DNA from: Terramyces sp. JEL0728
Taxonomy: Eukaryota; Chytridiomycota; Chytridiomycetes; Rhizophydiales; Terramycetaceae
NCBI GenBank assembly: GCA_027603945.1
Contig: JADIIU010000004.1
Coordinates: forward strand, 186,001-250,000
Length of the DNA stretch: 64,000 bases
Reading direction: 5' to 3'
Part shown: positions 12,002-21,282 of the stretch, one piece after another
Position numbering within the stretch: the stretch's first letter is position 1
Layout: each line of letters starts with the position of its first letter
Program-made: the position numbers and the translations under genes
Notes under the pieces: model-generated
What the model saw: only the letters and a program-made list of their open reading frames with translations
Databases searched by the model: none
Told to the model about the DNA's origin: nothing

Positions 12002-12955
12002 ATGTCTGCTCATTTTAATCTGCATCCCCTCGTGGCTTTTAATCCAAGCGAAACTTTTCTCCAAAATTTCCAAATATCAATGGAGATGTCTCACAATTTC
12101 CCGCATCTTACTCTTCCTCCTATCCAACTACATCAACAGCCGCAATCCCTCCAATTGGCACCTATTCTGCCATCGAAACCTGTACAATCCCAGTCAGAAC
12201 CTTCGCCAATTACAGGTAATTAACGCGAATTAACTGATAGATCCTCAAGCTAAAGCTGTCTTGAAGGATAAAATGCTCCAGATTTTACAACCTGAATCTC
12301 TAGAACAAAAAGAAAAGTATCTGGATTTAATACTTAGGAACTACCAACAACAGCTTGAACAATATCACAAGGAATTAAAAGATATCCAGGCTGGTATGGT
12401 AATTACTAATATAGGTGTTCACCCAGAATTTAAAAATTCCATCGAGCTGTTGGAAATCGAATATAATGATGCGTTGGTAGAAGCTGAAGTATTAAAGAAA
12501 TATCAGCTGGAATGCTCTCAAAAAGTATACGAATTGGAACGAGATTTGTGCGTCCAAGAGTACAGAGTAAGTCTCACTAATAAGGCGGAACATGAAGGAC
12601 TGCAAGAAGAAATGCTGGAGCAGCTAGAAGCCAGGAAAAGAAAACTAAAAGAAGATCGAGAATCGTTTGACTTGGGAAATGGTAATTTCAGATTGATTCA
12701 GATGGTGCGATAGATTCCTTCAAACCAGCAACACGCAAAACCACCAGGAACGGAGGTAAAATCGAAGACCGGAAAGAAAAGAGAAGAAAACCTCAAATCC
12801 AAGCGACGATTAGTTTACTATTGAAAGACAATGAAGTTATAGATGATTTAAATTTAATTAGGAGAGTATGTTACGGCTAATGTTAGTATACTGGCGTTGC
12901 TTCAAGAATTCAGAAGCCAACAGTGAGTAATTCGGCGAAAATGATCAAGAAATGA
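12002..12955 (+). CDS. SDS3: SDS3/BRMS1-like histone deacetylase complex subunit
   Basis: Scaffold subunit of the Rpd3/Sin3 deacetylase complex. Exons 12002-12215, 12241-12566, 12585-12681, 12702-12865 and 12887-12955 give 289 aa. The N-terminal 75 residues are Pro/Gln-rich. The Sds3-like coiled coil follows: GVHPEFKNSIELLEIEYND, KKYQLECSQKVYELER and KRKLKEDRESFD. The C-terminal DNEVIDDLNLIRR matches the Sds3/BRMS1 EDLxLI motif. Introns are 25, 18, 20 and 21 nt. The 18-nt intron at 12567-12584 is in frame and stop-free, so its retention would add VSLTNK; it is called on its GTAAG...CTAATAAG pattern. The start at 12002 is the first reasonable ATG, but an earlier exon is possible. Confidence 0.82.
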
Positions 12956-13080
12956 GTTGTATAGGAATAAAGAAGGTGGACATACTTTTTCTCTTGATTT
13001 ATCCAATTTAAATGGAGTAATGAGAATAATTGTAGATCAGCGACACTGGTAGAATCCTTTGGACCCGCACTGTATCCAGC

Positions 13081-13153
13081 CTTTACTGGCGGGGTTTGGT
13101 TGGGTTTGGTGGAGTTTGGTTGAGTTTGTGGAGTAATCATGTGGAGTAATCAT
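13081..13153 (+). repeat. GT-rich imperfect repeat plus 13-bp tandem duplication at a start codon
   Basis: About 13088-13128 is a G/T-only run of imperfect GGGTTTGGTT / GGAGTTTGGTT units. It is followed directly by two exact copies of GTGGAGTAATCAT (13128-13140 and 13141-13153). The duplication spans the Rieske start codon. Confidence 0.8.
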
Positions 13154-14383
13154 GTCGCACAAATTGATGGTGCTTCCGGATTTGGTTTCGGTGGAAAAAT
13201 TTCAACTATAAATATTACTCAAATTGGCATGAAACCGGGAATGCCAAACTCAAATATATTGCCAACGAGTGAAACTACAATCAATATGGACGAAACTATC
13301 GAACAAGACATTTCTCGCCAGCTGTTCTATGAAAAGTCCACCGATATGAGAAAAGCATGGTATCCAATATTCCCATCAGAGGAAATTACCTCCAAAGCGC
13401 CTACTGCTTTTCATATCCTTGGCGATCCTATTGTGGTGTATAGGGATCCACAAACCCTTGTAGCGGTTGCTCTTGCTGATAAGTGTGCCCATAGGTCAGC
13501 TCCATTATCCGTCGGACAAATCATAGATGGAAAGTTGGAATGCAGATATCATGGATGGCAATATGAAATTGATGGGACGTGCTCAAAAATCCCTTCTTTA
13601 ATGGATGGTCGAAAGATACCAGCAAACGCCAAAGTCAGAAAATACCCGACATTGGAAATTGATGGATGGGTATGGATTTGGCCTGGAAGTATTGACGAAT
13701 CGCTCACTGCCCCCAAACCATCATTTCCTACTTTTTGGGAAAATTTTGACATGTCACCAACAATTCAATATATCGACTTGGATATAGATGGAAGTTTGCT
13801 GATGGAAAACTTTTTAGACCCCTCGCATATTCCGTTTACTCATGCAGGAACCTTTGGCAAGCGTTCCATGGCAACGCCGCTAAAGATGGACTTTGAATTT
13901 CATCCAGATAAAATAGTGGGGAAATCAGAAACTCCAGAAAGAAAAGACGATTCTGAAAACTATTTTGTATTTAGAGCTCCGCACAATGTAACTGTAGCAT
14001 ACCGCGATCCCAAGCAACCAAACTTGAAAATGGACCAGTTGTTTTACGGAATACCAACCAAGAAAGGCAGCTGCCGGTTTATCATGGTTCAAAGATTTGG
14101 ATTTTTACAGAAACTTGAATCAATTCCTCTTGTGAGATGGGTATTGAAAAGCTCTTTTGAAAAATACAACAAAAAGATTGTCATGGAAGATTATGCAATG
14201 TTGAAAGGCCAGCAAGATCGATTGGCTGCTGGTGCAAATGCAATGAACTCCCCTGTTGCTGCGGACTTGATGATCAAAACATATAGAAATTGGTGGAGAC
14301 TCGCAATGAAAAAGAAACCGTGGTTTGGAGGATACAGTACTGATATTGAAGATATTTTGTTGGATAGATGTAGTGGATGTTGA
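13139..14383 (+). CDS. Rieske non-heme iron oxygenase, pheophorbide a oxygenase-like
   Basis: Single exon, 414 aa. The Rieske cluster ligands are in CAHRSAPLS and CRYHGWQY. The mononuclear iron site is in ENFLDPSHIPFTHAG (two His with a conserved Asp/Asn context). The overall order and the trailing Cys-x-x-Cys (DRCSGC at the very C-terminus) resemble the PAO/TIC55/PTC52 group, where a C-terminal CxxC is a redox motif; the C-terminal membrane spans of that group are absent. The ATG at 13139 sits inside a perfect 13-bp tandem duplication (13128-13153) that also creates an out-of-frame ATG at 13152. Substrate unknown; a sterol substrate (Neverland type) is an alternative. Confidence 0.88.
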   Translation: MWSNHVAQIDGASGFGFGGKISTINITQIGMKPGMPNSNILPTSETTINMDETIEQDISRQLFYEKSTDMRKAWYPIFPSEEITSKAPTAFHILGDPIVVYRDPQTLVAVALADKCAHRSAPLSVGQIIDGKLECRYHGWQYEIDGTCSKIPSLMDGRKIPANAKVRKYPTLEIDGWVWIWPGSIDESLTAPKPSFPTFWENFDMSPTIQYIDLDIDGSLLMENFLDPSHIPFTHAGTFGKRSMATPLKMDFEFHPDKIVGKSETPERKDDSENYFVFRAPHNVTVAYRDPKQPNLKMDQLFYGIPTKKGSCRFIMVQRFGFLQKLESIPLVRWVLKSSFEKYNKKIVMEDYAMLKGQQDRLAAGANAMNSPVAADLMIKTYRNWWRLAMKKKPWFGGYSTDIEDILLDRCSGC

Positions 14384-14422
14384 AATAAACGTTTTAGACA
14401 ATACAATTTATTAAAATACACA

Positions 14423-16540
14423 TTATATTTCTATTTGCTCATTTGCAGAAGATACTAGCGTGAGATGGACCCCAAAAATAATCTTTCCGTTCCTCCTTGG
14501 TCTTTTTGCCAGTGTGCACAGTGGTTCCTTGTGTCTATTGCCTTGCGAGTCTATACAAACCATTTGGCACCTCTCGCATAATGCGTCGACTTTAAATAGC
14601 TGGCCATGGTATTCCAAGAATTTCCCCACCCAAGACTCTTCAACAAACTCTGGCTGATTCTTGATACATAGATTTGGACGGAATGATCGAAAGTTTACGT
14701 GTGAGCCAGACCCGATTTCTGATAAAAGAAAATCCAAGCTCGAGTCATTGGTTAATAGATATTGCGAATTGTTTGCAAAAGATTTACCGCTTGCAGCTCT
14801 ATTTCTAAGGAGTTTGCATGACTGTCCCAGATACTCTGAAAACCATTTGTTTGCTAGCTCATTAGTCACTTCTGCCTCCACGGTGAATTTACAAACCCGC
14901 AAAGCTATTAAAGGGTCCGCCTTACTCTCATCCATTGGCAGAACCAGCGGGGGTAATTGTTTGCCTGTTATGGTTAGCATATTCTTTGCAAGTTTGATAT
15001 TCAATTGCCCAAGCTTGGGATATTTTTTCAAAGTCAAAGCCTTTCCCTGCAAATCCGTGAGCATAAAGTATCGATCGTACAGCAAACCGGTTTTACTAAT
15101 ATGCCAATTAGCCACCTCTATTCCAGGACATGATTTGATTGGGTATATGACCATTTTGCTTATCTCTATTTTGATAATATCGTTCAATGTTGGTACGGTC
15201 AGGCTGAACATTTCTTTTTTGCGTTGAAAATACGTAGTCAAGAACTTTAGCCATAATTTGACATCCTTTAACGAGTTTGCAAGCCCAAACGATATTCTGA
15301 CGGCCCCAGTTGGCTTCCCGTCTACAATGTCCATCTCATCTCCGCAAACATGTCCCAGTTTCTATATTAATTCTAAATACCGAGTGGTAGTGCTGTATTT
15401 GTGCGGAAGAGAGATTCAGATATTTCTGAGCAGCTCCGGCATTGCAAAATCTTCCAGTACGTAAATGAATATTCTTTCGTCAGCTGAATTATACCTCTGT
15501 TTCTGCTAATTTAGATACCTGGGAATATCCCACATACGACCCATCCGGATTCAAGAGATTGAAGGCAATGATAGGTCCGTGATCATTGAGAAAGTCGGAA
15601 TAAAGATGTACGACCGGAGCGCCATTATAGTGCTTTAGATTTTTCATCTCATTGTAGGCTTCGTCAGTCAAGTTCAGGATGCAATCTTTTAAATAGCTCC
15701 AAGTTCCAAATCTGTTTTCAATGTAGTCAAACCCGTGTTGCAGAGCCAAGATCTGGTGGAACGGGAGAGTCCCTACAATTAGCATAGAATACCATCTTCC
15801 ATCCGTTCGTAAAAATTTGATTTCTGACTGTAATATAGCGGCTCAACTCCAATTGACTCGACCGTACCACCGCCAAAATACGATTTCTGTAAAAATGGGA
15901 TTGCAGTGTTTTTAACTATCAATGCTCCTATTCCAGTTGGAAATCCAAACATTTTGTAGAATGAAATCGCCATATAATCAGCAGGATAGCGCTTCAAATC
16001 AAAAGAGCTGCTAGAACAATATGATGCTGCATCAACCAGCACATGAACGCCTTCCTTGTCATTTCTACAGCAACTCATATCAAATCTCTTCCCTGAAAAG
16101 TTGCACTGTGCTGGTATAGCAACAAGACCCTTCTTGTTTTCAAGATTTTTGATTTCCTTTGCAAAGCAGCACTGTTCAACGGGCATATTCTTTATCTGAG
16201 ACACTACCGTACTCATACCTACTACAGAGGTATGAGATTCGACCTGATAATAAAACGACTTTGACTTCCAATCGTAAGTTTCAGCGAGTAGCTTCAGCGC
16301 TGCTGTTGCTCCACTGGTAAATACAATTGAATATTCACTCTCGTCAGTATTGAGGTGTTTTAAAATCCTTGTTCTGCTTCTTTGAATCGCCGCACTGGTA
16401 TTTGTTGATCCAGAATGTGTATTTCCATAGATATTTGACATCAAGTCCTTTGTGTGACTGAGTAAGATGGGCGAAGGTATTGGAACACTTCCTGCATTGT
16501 CCAAGTATAAACTGTTTGTCAGCTGGGGGAAATCTTGCAT
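14423..16540 (-). CDS. MOCOS: Molybdenum cofactor sulfurase, full length (NifS-like + MOSC)
   Basis: Converts the dioxo Mo cofactor of xanthine dehydrogenase and aldehyde oxidase to the sulfo form. Exons 16540-15793, 15772-15495, 15473-15381 and 15361-14423 give 685 aa. N-terminal PLP domain: YLDNAG, FTSGATAALKLLAE, then the lysine in MAISFYKMFGFPTGIGAL and MEDGTLPFHQI. Cys-rich RTGRFCNAGAA follows, then GHVCGDEMDIVDGKPTGAVR, a beta-barrel and the MOSC domain with CERCQMVCIDSQ and LAKRPRRNGKIIFG. Introns are 20, 21 (CTGAC branch) and 19 nt. The start is the ATG opening MQDFPQLTNSLYLDNAG. It implies Mo hydroxylases elsewhere in the genome. It ends 39 bp from the Rieske stop. Confidence 0.94.
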
Positions 16541-16667
16541 TTTAATTTGAAAAGAAGCGTCCGCATTTTTTTGTTGCGGTCCCGTGCGCTTTGTGCAACC
16601 ACGAACTATCAAATGCCAAAAGTGCAGGAGCCAAGATAAGCAAGGTACTTGAAAATGATTTATTGAC

Positions 16668-17550
16668 TTATTTAGATTCCTTTGTAGCCTTCTTCTTTTT
16701 TCTCTTTTCTGGTGAAGATTCTACATCATTTTTGGTAGGAGTGGATTTGCCCTTGTTAGATTCAGAAATAGGCTTTCCAGACAGCTTTGGAGTTGGCTTA
16801 GGTTCTGGCTTCTTTTCAACTTTCTTTTCAGCTTTAGGTTCAGGCTTCTTTTCCACCTTTGGTTCAGGTTTCTTTTCCTTTTTTTCTGTTTTGGTTTTCT
16901 TTACAGGAGGTTCTGGTACTGGTTCATCTTCAGACTCGTCTACAGATTCCTTGGATTAGAGAAACTTACATCTTCGTGCTCCTCGATTTCTTCGATTTCA
17001 TCATCATCAGAGTCATCACTATATTAGGTTCGTTATACCCAGGCGGCAAGACTACTACCGGTGTCCCTTCTTGTTTTGCTTTGTACACTTTCATTTCTTC
17101 ATTGTATTTTTGCTTCAATGCTTCAGCTTGCTCAGCGTAATCCTAAATTAGTAGCTATAATACCGCTTTTATCTTTTCGTCCAATTCTCTCCATCTTCTG
17201 CCAATTTCAGTGACTTCAAGAGGTTTGTCGTTTGGATTGGTTTCCTTGTATTCTGCCCTTTGATCTCTTACGAAAATCATGTAGGATGATAGTGCTATTA
17301 TGAGTGTAATGCTTACGTTGCTTTGGAGCGTCTGGATCTCTTGGACGTTTTTTCGATGCGTGCTTCTTGGAGTGTTCAGATTCTTCGAACGCACCAGGTA
17401 CAGCAGTCTTGAAGAATTGCTCCAAGCCCTTAATGCCTTCCGATAAAGACTTTACTGCTTCGATCAGCTGTGGGTTAGATTAAGCAGTACTTGGTGTCCT
17501 TCTTCAGAGTCGAGGAACTTTAGTGTTAAACCACCTTTGGCTGGAGTCAT
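16668..17550 (-). CDS. HMG-box protein, HMO1-like
   Basis: Abundant DNA-bending chromatin protein. Exons 17550-17491, 17467-17317, 17294-17164, 17142-17039, 17018-16970 and 16949-16668 give 258 aa. An N-terminal helical segment (residues 1-60) is followed by KKRPRDPDAPKQPLSSYMIF, the opening of an HMG box with conserved W and Y residues (RRWRELDEKIKADY). An acidic stretch (DDSDDDEIEEIEEHED) leads into a long basic tail with repeated EKKPEPK units and a terminal KRKKKKATKESK. The single C-terminal box, preceded by a helical domain and ended by a Lys-rich tail, recalls yeast Hmo1. Five introns of 23, 22, 21, 20 and 20 nt. rDNA or ribosomal-protein-promoter binding is inference from Hmo1. Confidence 0.82.
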
Positions 17551-17750
17551 CCCTTTTGTTGAAGAAAATGGCCGAGGAATTACGAAAAAATGGCGTTGGT
17601 TCCACCCTCAACTGGATTTGGCCAATCAAAACTGCCCAAGGTGTTCCCCCCTCGCCCTGACAAAAAGCCCCAAGTCTGCACTCAAGCACTGCGAATGCTT
17701 AATCCGACAATCCAGCAAGATTTAAAACACAGCTTTCGATAGTCGATTTA

Positions 17751-19956
17751 TTAATAACTTCTTCCCCATAAAGTGTAACTAACTGCCTTTTGTCCACAAG
17801 CAAAGCACTTTGTGTTTTCGTTTACACCGTCTTTTGGTTGTTCAAATGGAATACACAAGGTCTTTGCTCCCATAGATGGTGCCTTTTCATCTTGTTCGGC
17901 GCCGTCGTCGCTATGATTAATTAACAACTACGTTCTGGCCGATCGCTCTTTGACATCCTTTTCACAATCAACTCTTTCGCACCATGGAGACAAAATAATA
18001 TTCTTGTTGTTCAAGGTTTCAACAAAGCTATCCCAAGTCTCTAATCTAACCAAATGCTCATCGCGTTCCTTCTTTGCCTTTTGGAACATGTCCTTTTGAA
18101 TGACTTCCAACAGGTCGGCAATCGTTTCGCCAATATTTGCAAGAGAGAGTTGAACCTTTTCACCAGTGTCTCTACGAACAGATTTGGCTTCGCCTTTAGC
18201 AATATCCTTTGGCCCAATTTCGAGACGGATTGGTACACCCTATCATTAGTGGTTATTACTCTTAATTCCCAGTGGTTGAATTTGAATCCAGGAGTGTAGT
18301 TATCACGCAAATCTGAGTGAACCTTGATTCCAGCTTTTTTCAAAGTGCTGTGCAGTTTAGCGCATTCGTCATAAACTTTTTGCTTTTCTTCAGCAGAAGC
18401 TTTGGCAGGGATGCCGGAAGGAACAATGACTACCTGAGTCTTGGCAACTCTTGGTGGCATCACAAGCCCTTTGTTGTCGCCGTGAACCATAACCATGGCT
18501 CCAATGCTTCTGGTAGACAGCCCCCAAGAGTTTTGCCAAACAAACGATCTTTCTTTGTTTTCATTGTCGACAATGATTTCAAACATCTTGGAAAAGTTCT
18601 GGCCAAGTTGGTGAGAAGTTGCACCTTGGATAGCACGGCCAGTAGTTGGAATAAATCCTTCGACAGTGGTAGTGTAGTTGCCGCCAGCAAACTTTTCGTT
18701 TTCAGACTTTTTACCTGGAACAACAGGAACAGCAAGCAACTCTTCGTACACTCTTCTGTAGAGCTCAAGGATTTCCAAAACTTCTTTATCTGCTTCAGCT
18801 TCAGTTGCAAAGGCTGTGTGGCCCTCTTGCCACAAGAACTCTCTAGTTCTCAAGAATGGTTGCGGATGTTTGAATTCCCAACGAACCACACTGCACCATT
18901 GATTCAATCTCAAAGGCAAATCTCTGTGGCTTCTAATCCAAGTAGCATAGTATGGATACATGGCAGTTTCTGATGTTGGACGGATTGCAATTGGTTCAGC
19001 CAGATCCGATTGACCTCTATCCATTAATTGAAAATTACGCTCTGGTAACCCATGCAACTTCTGGTGAGAATCCTTCAATGTGGTCTTTTTCTTTGTTCAA
19101 CTTTCCTTCAGTTATAAACATTGGGAAATAGCAATCTTCCACTCCTAATTCTTCGATTTCAGATCCAAAGAATTGTTGGATTTTCTTCCAAACAGCAAAT
19201 GCGTTTGGTCTGATGATATAGCATCCAGAGACATCATAATAATCCAGCATTTCAGTTTTGGTCAACACCTGCTCATACCATTTTGGAAAGTTTTCTTCCT
19301 TGGTGACAGTTAAACCAATGATGACTTGAGATTCTATGTCAATCTAGGAATACCTTCGGTTTTTTCTGCTTCCTTTGTCTTTTTGGCCTTTGGTGAACTT
19401 GGAGCTGCAGCTGGAGCAGCAAGGTTATTAAAATCAACAGCTTGGTATTCTCCAGCATGGGCATCCAAAAACTTTTTGAATCCATCCGATTTTACAAAGA
19501 ATGTTTCAGTAGCAGAGAACGAACGGAAAGCAAGGTTCAATCCTGCATTGTTGGCCATACTTTCATCAACCACTACAGTAACTGAGGATTTATCTTGAAC
19601 ATTTTCAATTGCAAATGGGGTCACTACTATTAATTCCAATTACAGTTCAATTTATCGATCCCAAATGTGCTTGCAACCAAATCATCTGCAGCCATTCTAG
19701 CATCTTTATATCCCAATGATTTCGCAACATTTCCAACTGAAAAAGTTGACGTTGACAGTGCAACTACTAGGATGAGGTTGTTGTTTGGCCCTTTGGATGG
19801 TTTCAAGACCAATGTTTTCACTCCGTTAGCTTCTGACTCAATTGTCTTTACTGTGTCTACCCATGTGTTGAACGACTCAACTTTGCTGTGAGATTTAACG
19901 TCGAGTGCTACAGACAGTGATTTCAAAGTCTTGGCGACACCTTGTTGATTAGACAT
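17751..19956 (-). CDS. Prolyl-tRNA synthetase, cytosolic eukaryotic/archaeal type with N-terminal YbaK-like domain
   Basis: Class II enzyme charging tRNA-Pro. Exons 19956-19644, 19623-19354, 19333-19039, 19016-18260, 18239-17932 and 17910-17751 give 700 aa. Residues 1-170 resemble the YbaK/INS-like appended domain of yeast-type ProRS. Catalytic motifs: motif 2 region [18 protein letters not shown] and [21 protein letters not shown]; anticodon-binding domain with [21 protein letters not shown]-terminal CFACGQKA...WGRSY, as in eukaryotic ProRS. Introns are 20, 20, 22, 20 and 21 nt. An in-frame ATG at 20010 adds 18 residues (MTNLTPYFKSVKKFPTTK) that could serve as an alternative leader. Confidence 0.94.
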
Positions 19957-20181
19957 TTTGGTTGTTGGAAATTTTTTTACGCTTTTAAAATAAGGTGTCA
20001 AGTTAGTCATACAAATAACCCATCTATTCTGAAATTGGTTAATCGGCCCTCTAGCACCGCTCTAGTTATCGTGCGAGTTTCGGTCCGATTGGTAACTTGG
20101 GAAACCAGTGGATTACCGCCGTTTATCTCAATGTGTGATCCAGACTAGCAAAAATTCAATTATTCATGCTTTATATTGTAA

Positions 20182-21184
20182 TTATAATACATGTTGACGA
20201 ATATATCCTGCCAAAAAGTCGAATACTACCAAAAGAATACCGCCGCCTAAAATGAACTAGAAAATACCTGGTCCTAATCGCAGCACCTTGGGGACAAATC
20301 CTTTGTAAAGCGCACTGGCACCTTCTTCCTTCATGATGGTTGAAATCGCTGGAACAGCCCAATTGTATTTATATGGGGCACTGATTTGAGATTGAACTCT
20401 TGTTTTGACTACATCGAATGGTGTGTTCAAAATAGTTCCGACTGTTCCACCAATAGTACCCGCGACAAAGTTGTTTAATAATTTACCCTGTTTTGATTCG
20501 GCTTTTGGAAGGCTGGCACGAACAAAACTAATAACACCAAAATAGCCCATATTCCACAGACCGTGTCTCCATATAGTTGCTTCTATGCCACGGCCAAATC
20601 CATACACACCTTCCGATTGCCAAATCTTGGCAGCTACGTCAGAGCTGCATTTAAATACATATTACGTGCTCTTGTACAAGTGTGCATTGCGTTTATCTTG
20701 CATTCTAATTTTGATTAAATCTGGAGTAGAAACGATGATCGCTTCGGTCATCCCAGCGCTTGATCCAGTCAACATGGAAAATAAAACACCATCTTTGAAC
20801 CCGAATTTGTCGTGATACAAATGTTTGTACTAAATAAACAATGAATTACTTGATCATTTGCACCAAACTTGATCGCCCTTTTTGGAGCTTCAACAAAGAT
20901 AGGAGGAAGGATACCACGGTATAAAGACCCAAATCTGCATTAAGATAGATTTACCCTTCGTTCTTTACCATCTTTTGGAAGCAATCTAGAATGGAGGAAT
21001 ATTCCGCATGCCCGACTTGAATTTGGAATCTGGTTTTTACAACTAGCGTTAGATTGTGGTTACCATCAAGCGGATACATTGTAAGAATTTCAGAGACACC
21101 GGCAACGGCACCACAGAATAATGAGTATTTGAATGGTAGAGGCTTTTCTTCTGCAGTTAATTTGGGTTTCTTGCCTTTGGACAT
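20182..21184 (-). CDS. ODC1: Mitochondrial 2-oxodicarboxylate carrier
   Basis: Inner-membrane exchanger of 2-oxoadipate and 2-oxoglutarate, which connects the aminoadipate lysine pathway (see LYS12 at 36073-37217) with the cytosol. Exons 21184-21064, 21042-20955, 20934-20850, 20829-20666, 20644-20268 and 20246-20182 give 299 aa. The three carrier repeats are seen as MYPLDVVKTRFQ, STPDLIKIRMQ and NTPFDVVKTRVQ. ODC-type blocks GIEATIWRHGLWNMGYFG and KYNWAVP are present. Five introns of 21, 20, 20, 21 and 21 nt; the first is in frame and stop-free and sits inside the PLDVVKTR signature. Several of its branch boxes are weak (TTTAT, TTCAT). Confidence 0.93.
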
Positions 21185-21282
21185 TTTTAAAAAATTAAAT
21201 TGCAGGCGGCTTGTGAAAATATATCGAGGGACCGCAAGTGATGATCTTGTCAGTTAGTTTATGAAACAAATATCTGGATTTA

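Noticed and set aside
14661..15227. 188-codon plus-strand ORF
   Set aside because: Antisense shadow of the MOCOS MOSC exon; low-complexity reading, no domain.
17537..17725. 62-codon plus-strand ORF between HMO1 and ProRS
   Set aside because: Overlaps the HMO1-like start on the opposite strand; no similarity seen; likely chance.
18317..18973. 218-codon plus-strand ORF
   Set aside because: Lies antisense to the prolyl-tRNA synthetase catalytic exon; its translation has no family features, while the minus strand encodes complete class II motifs.
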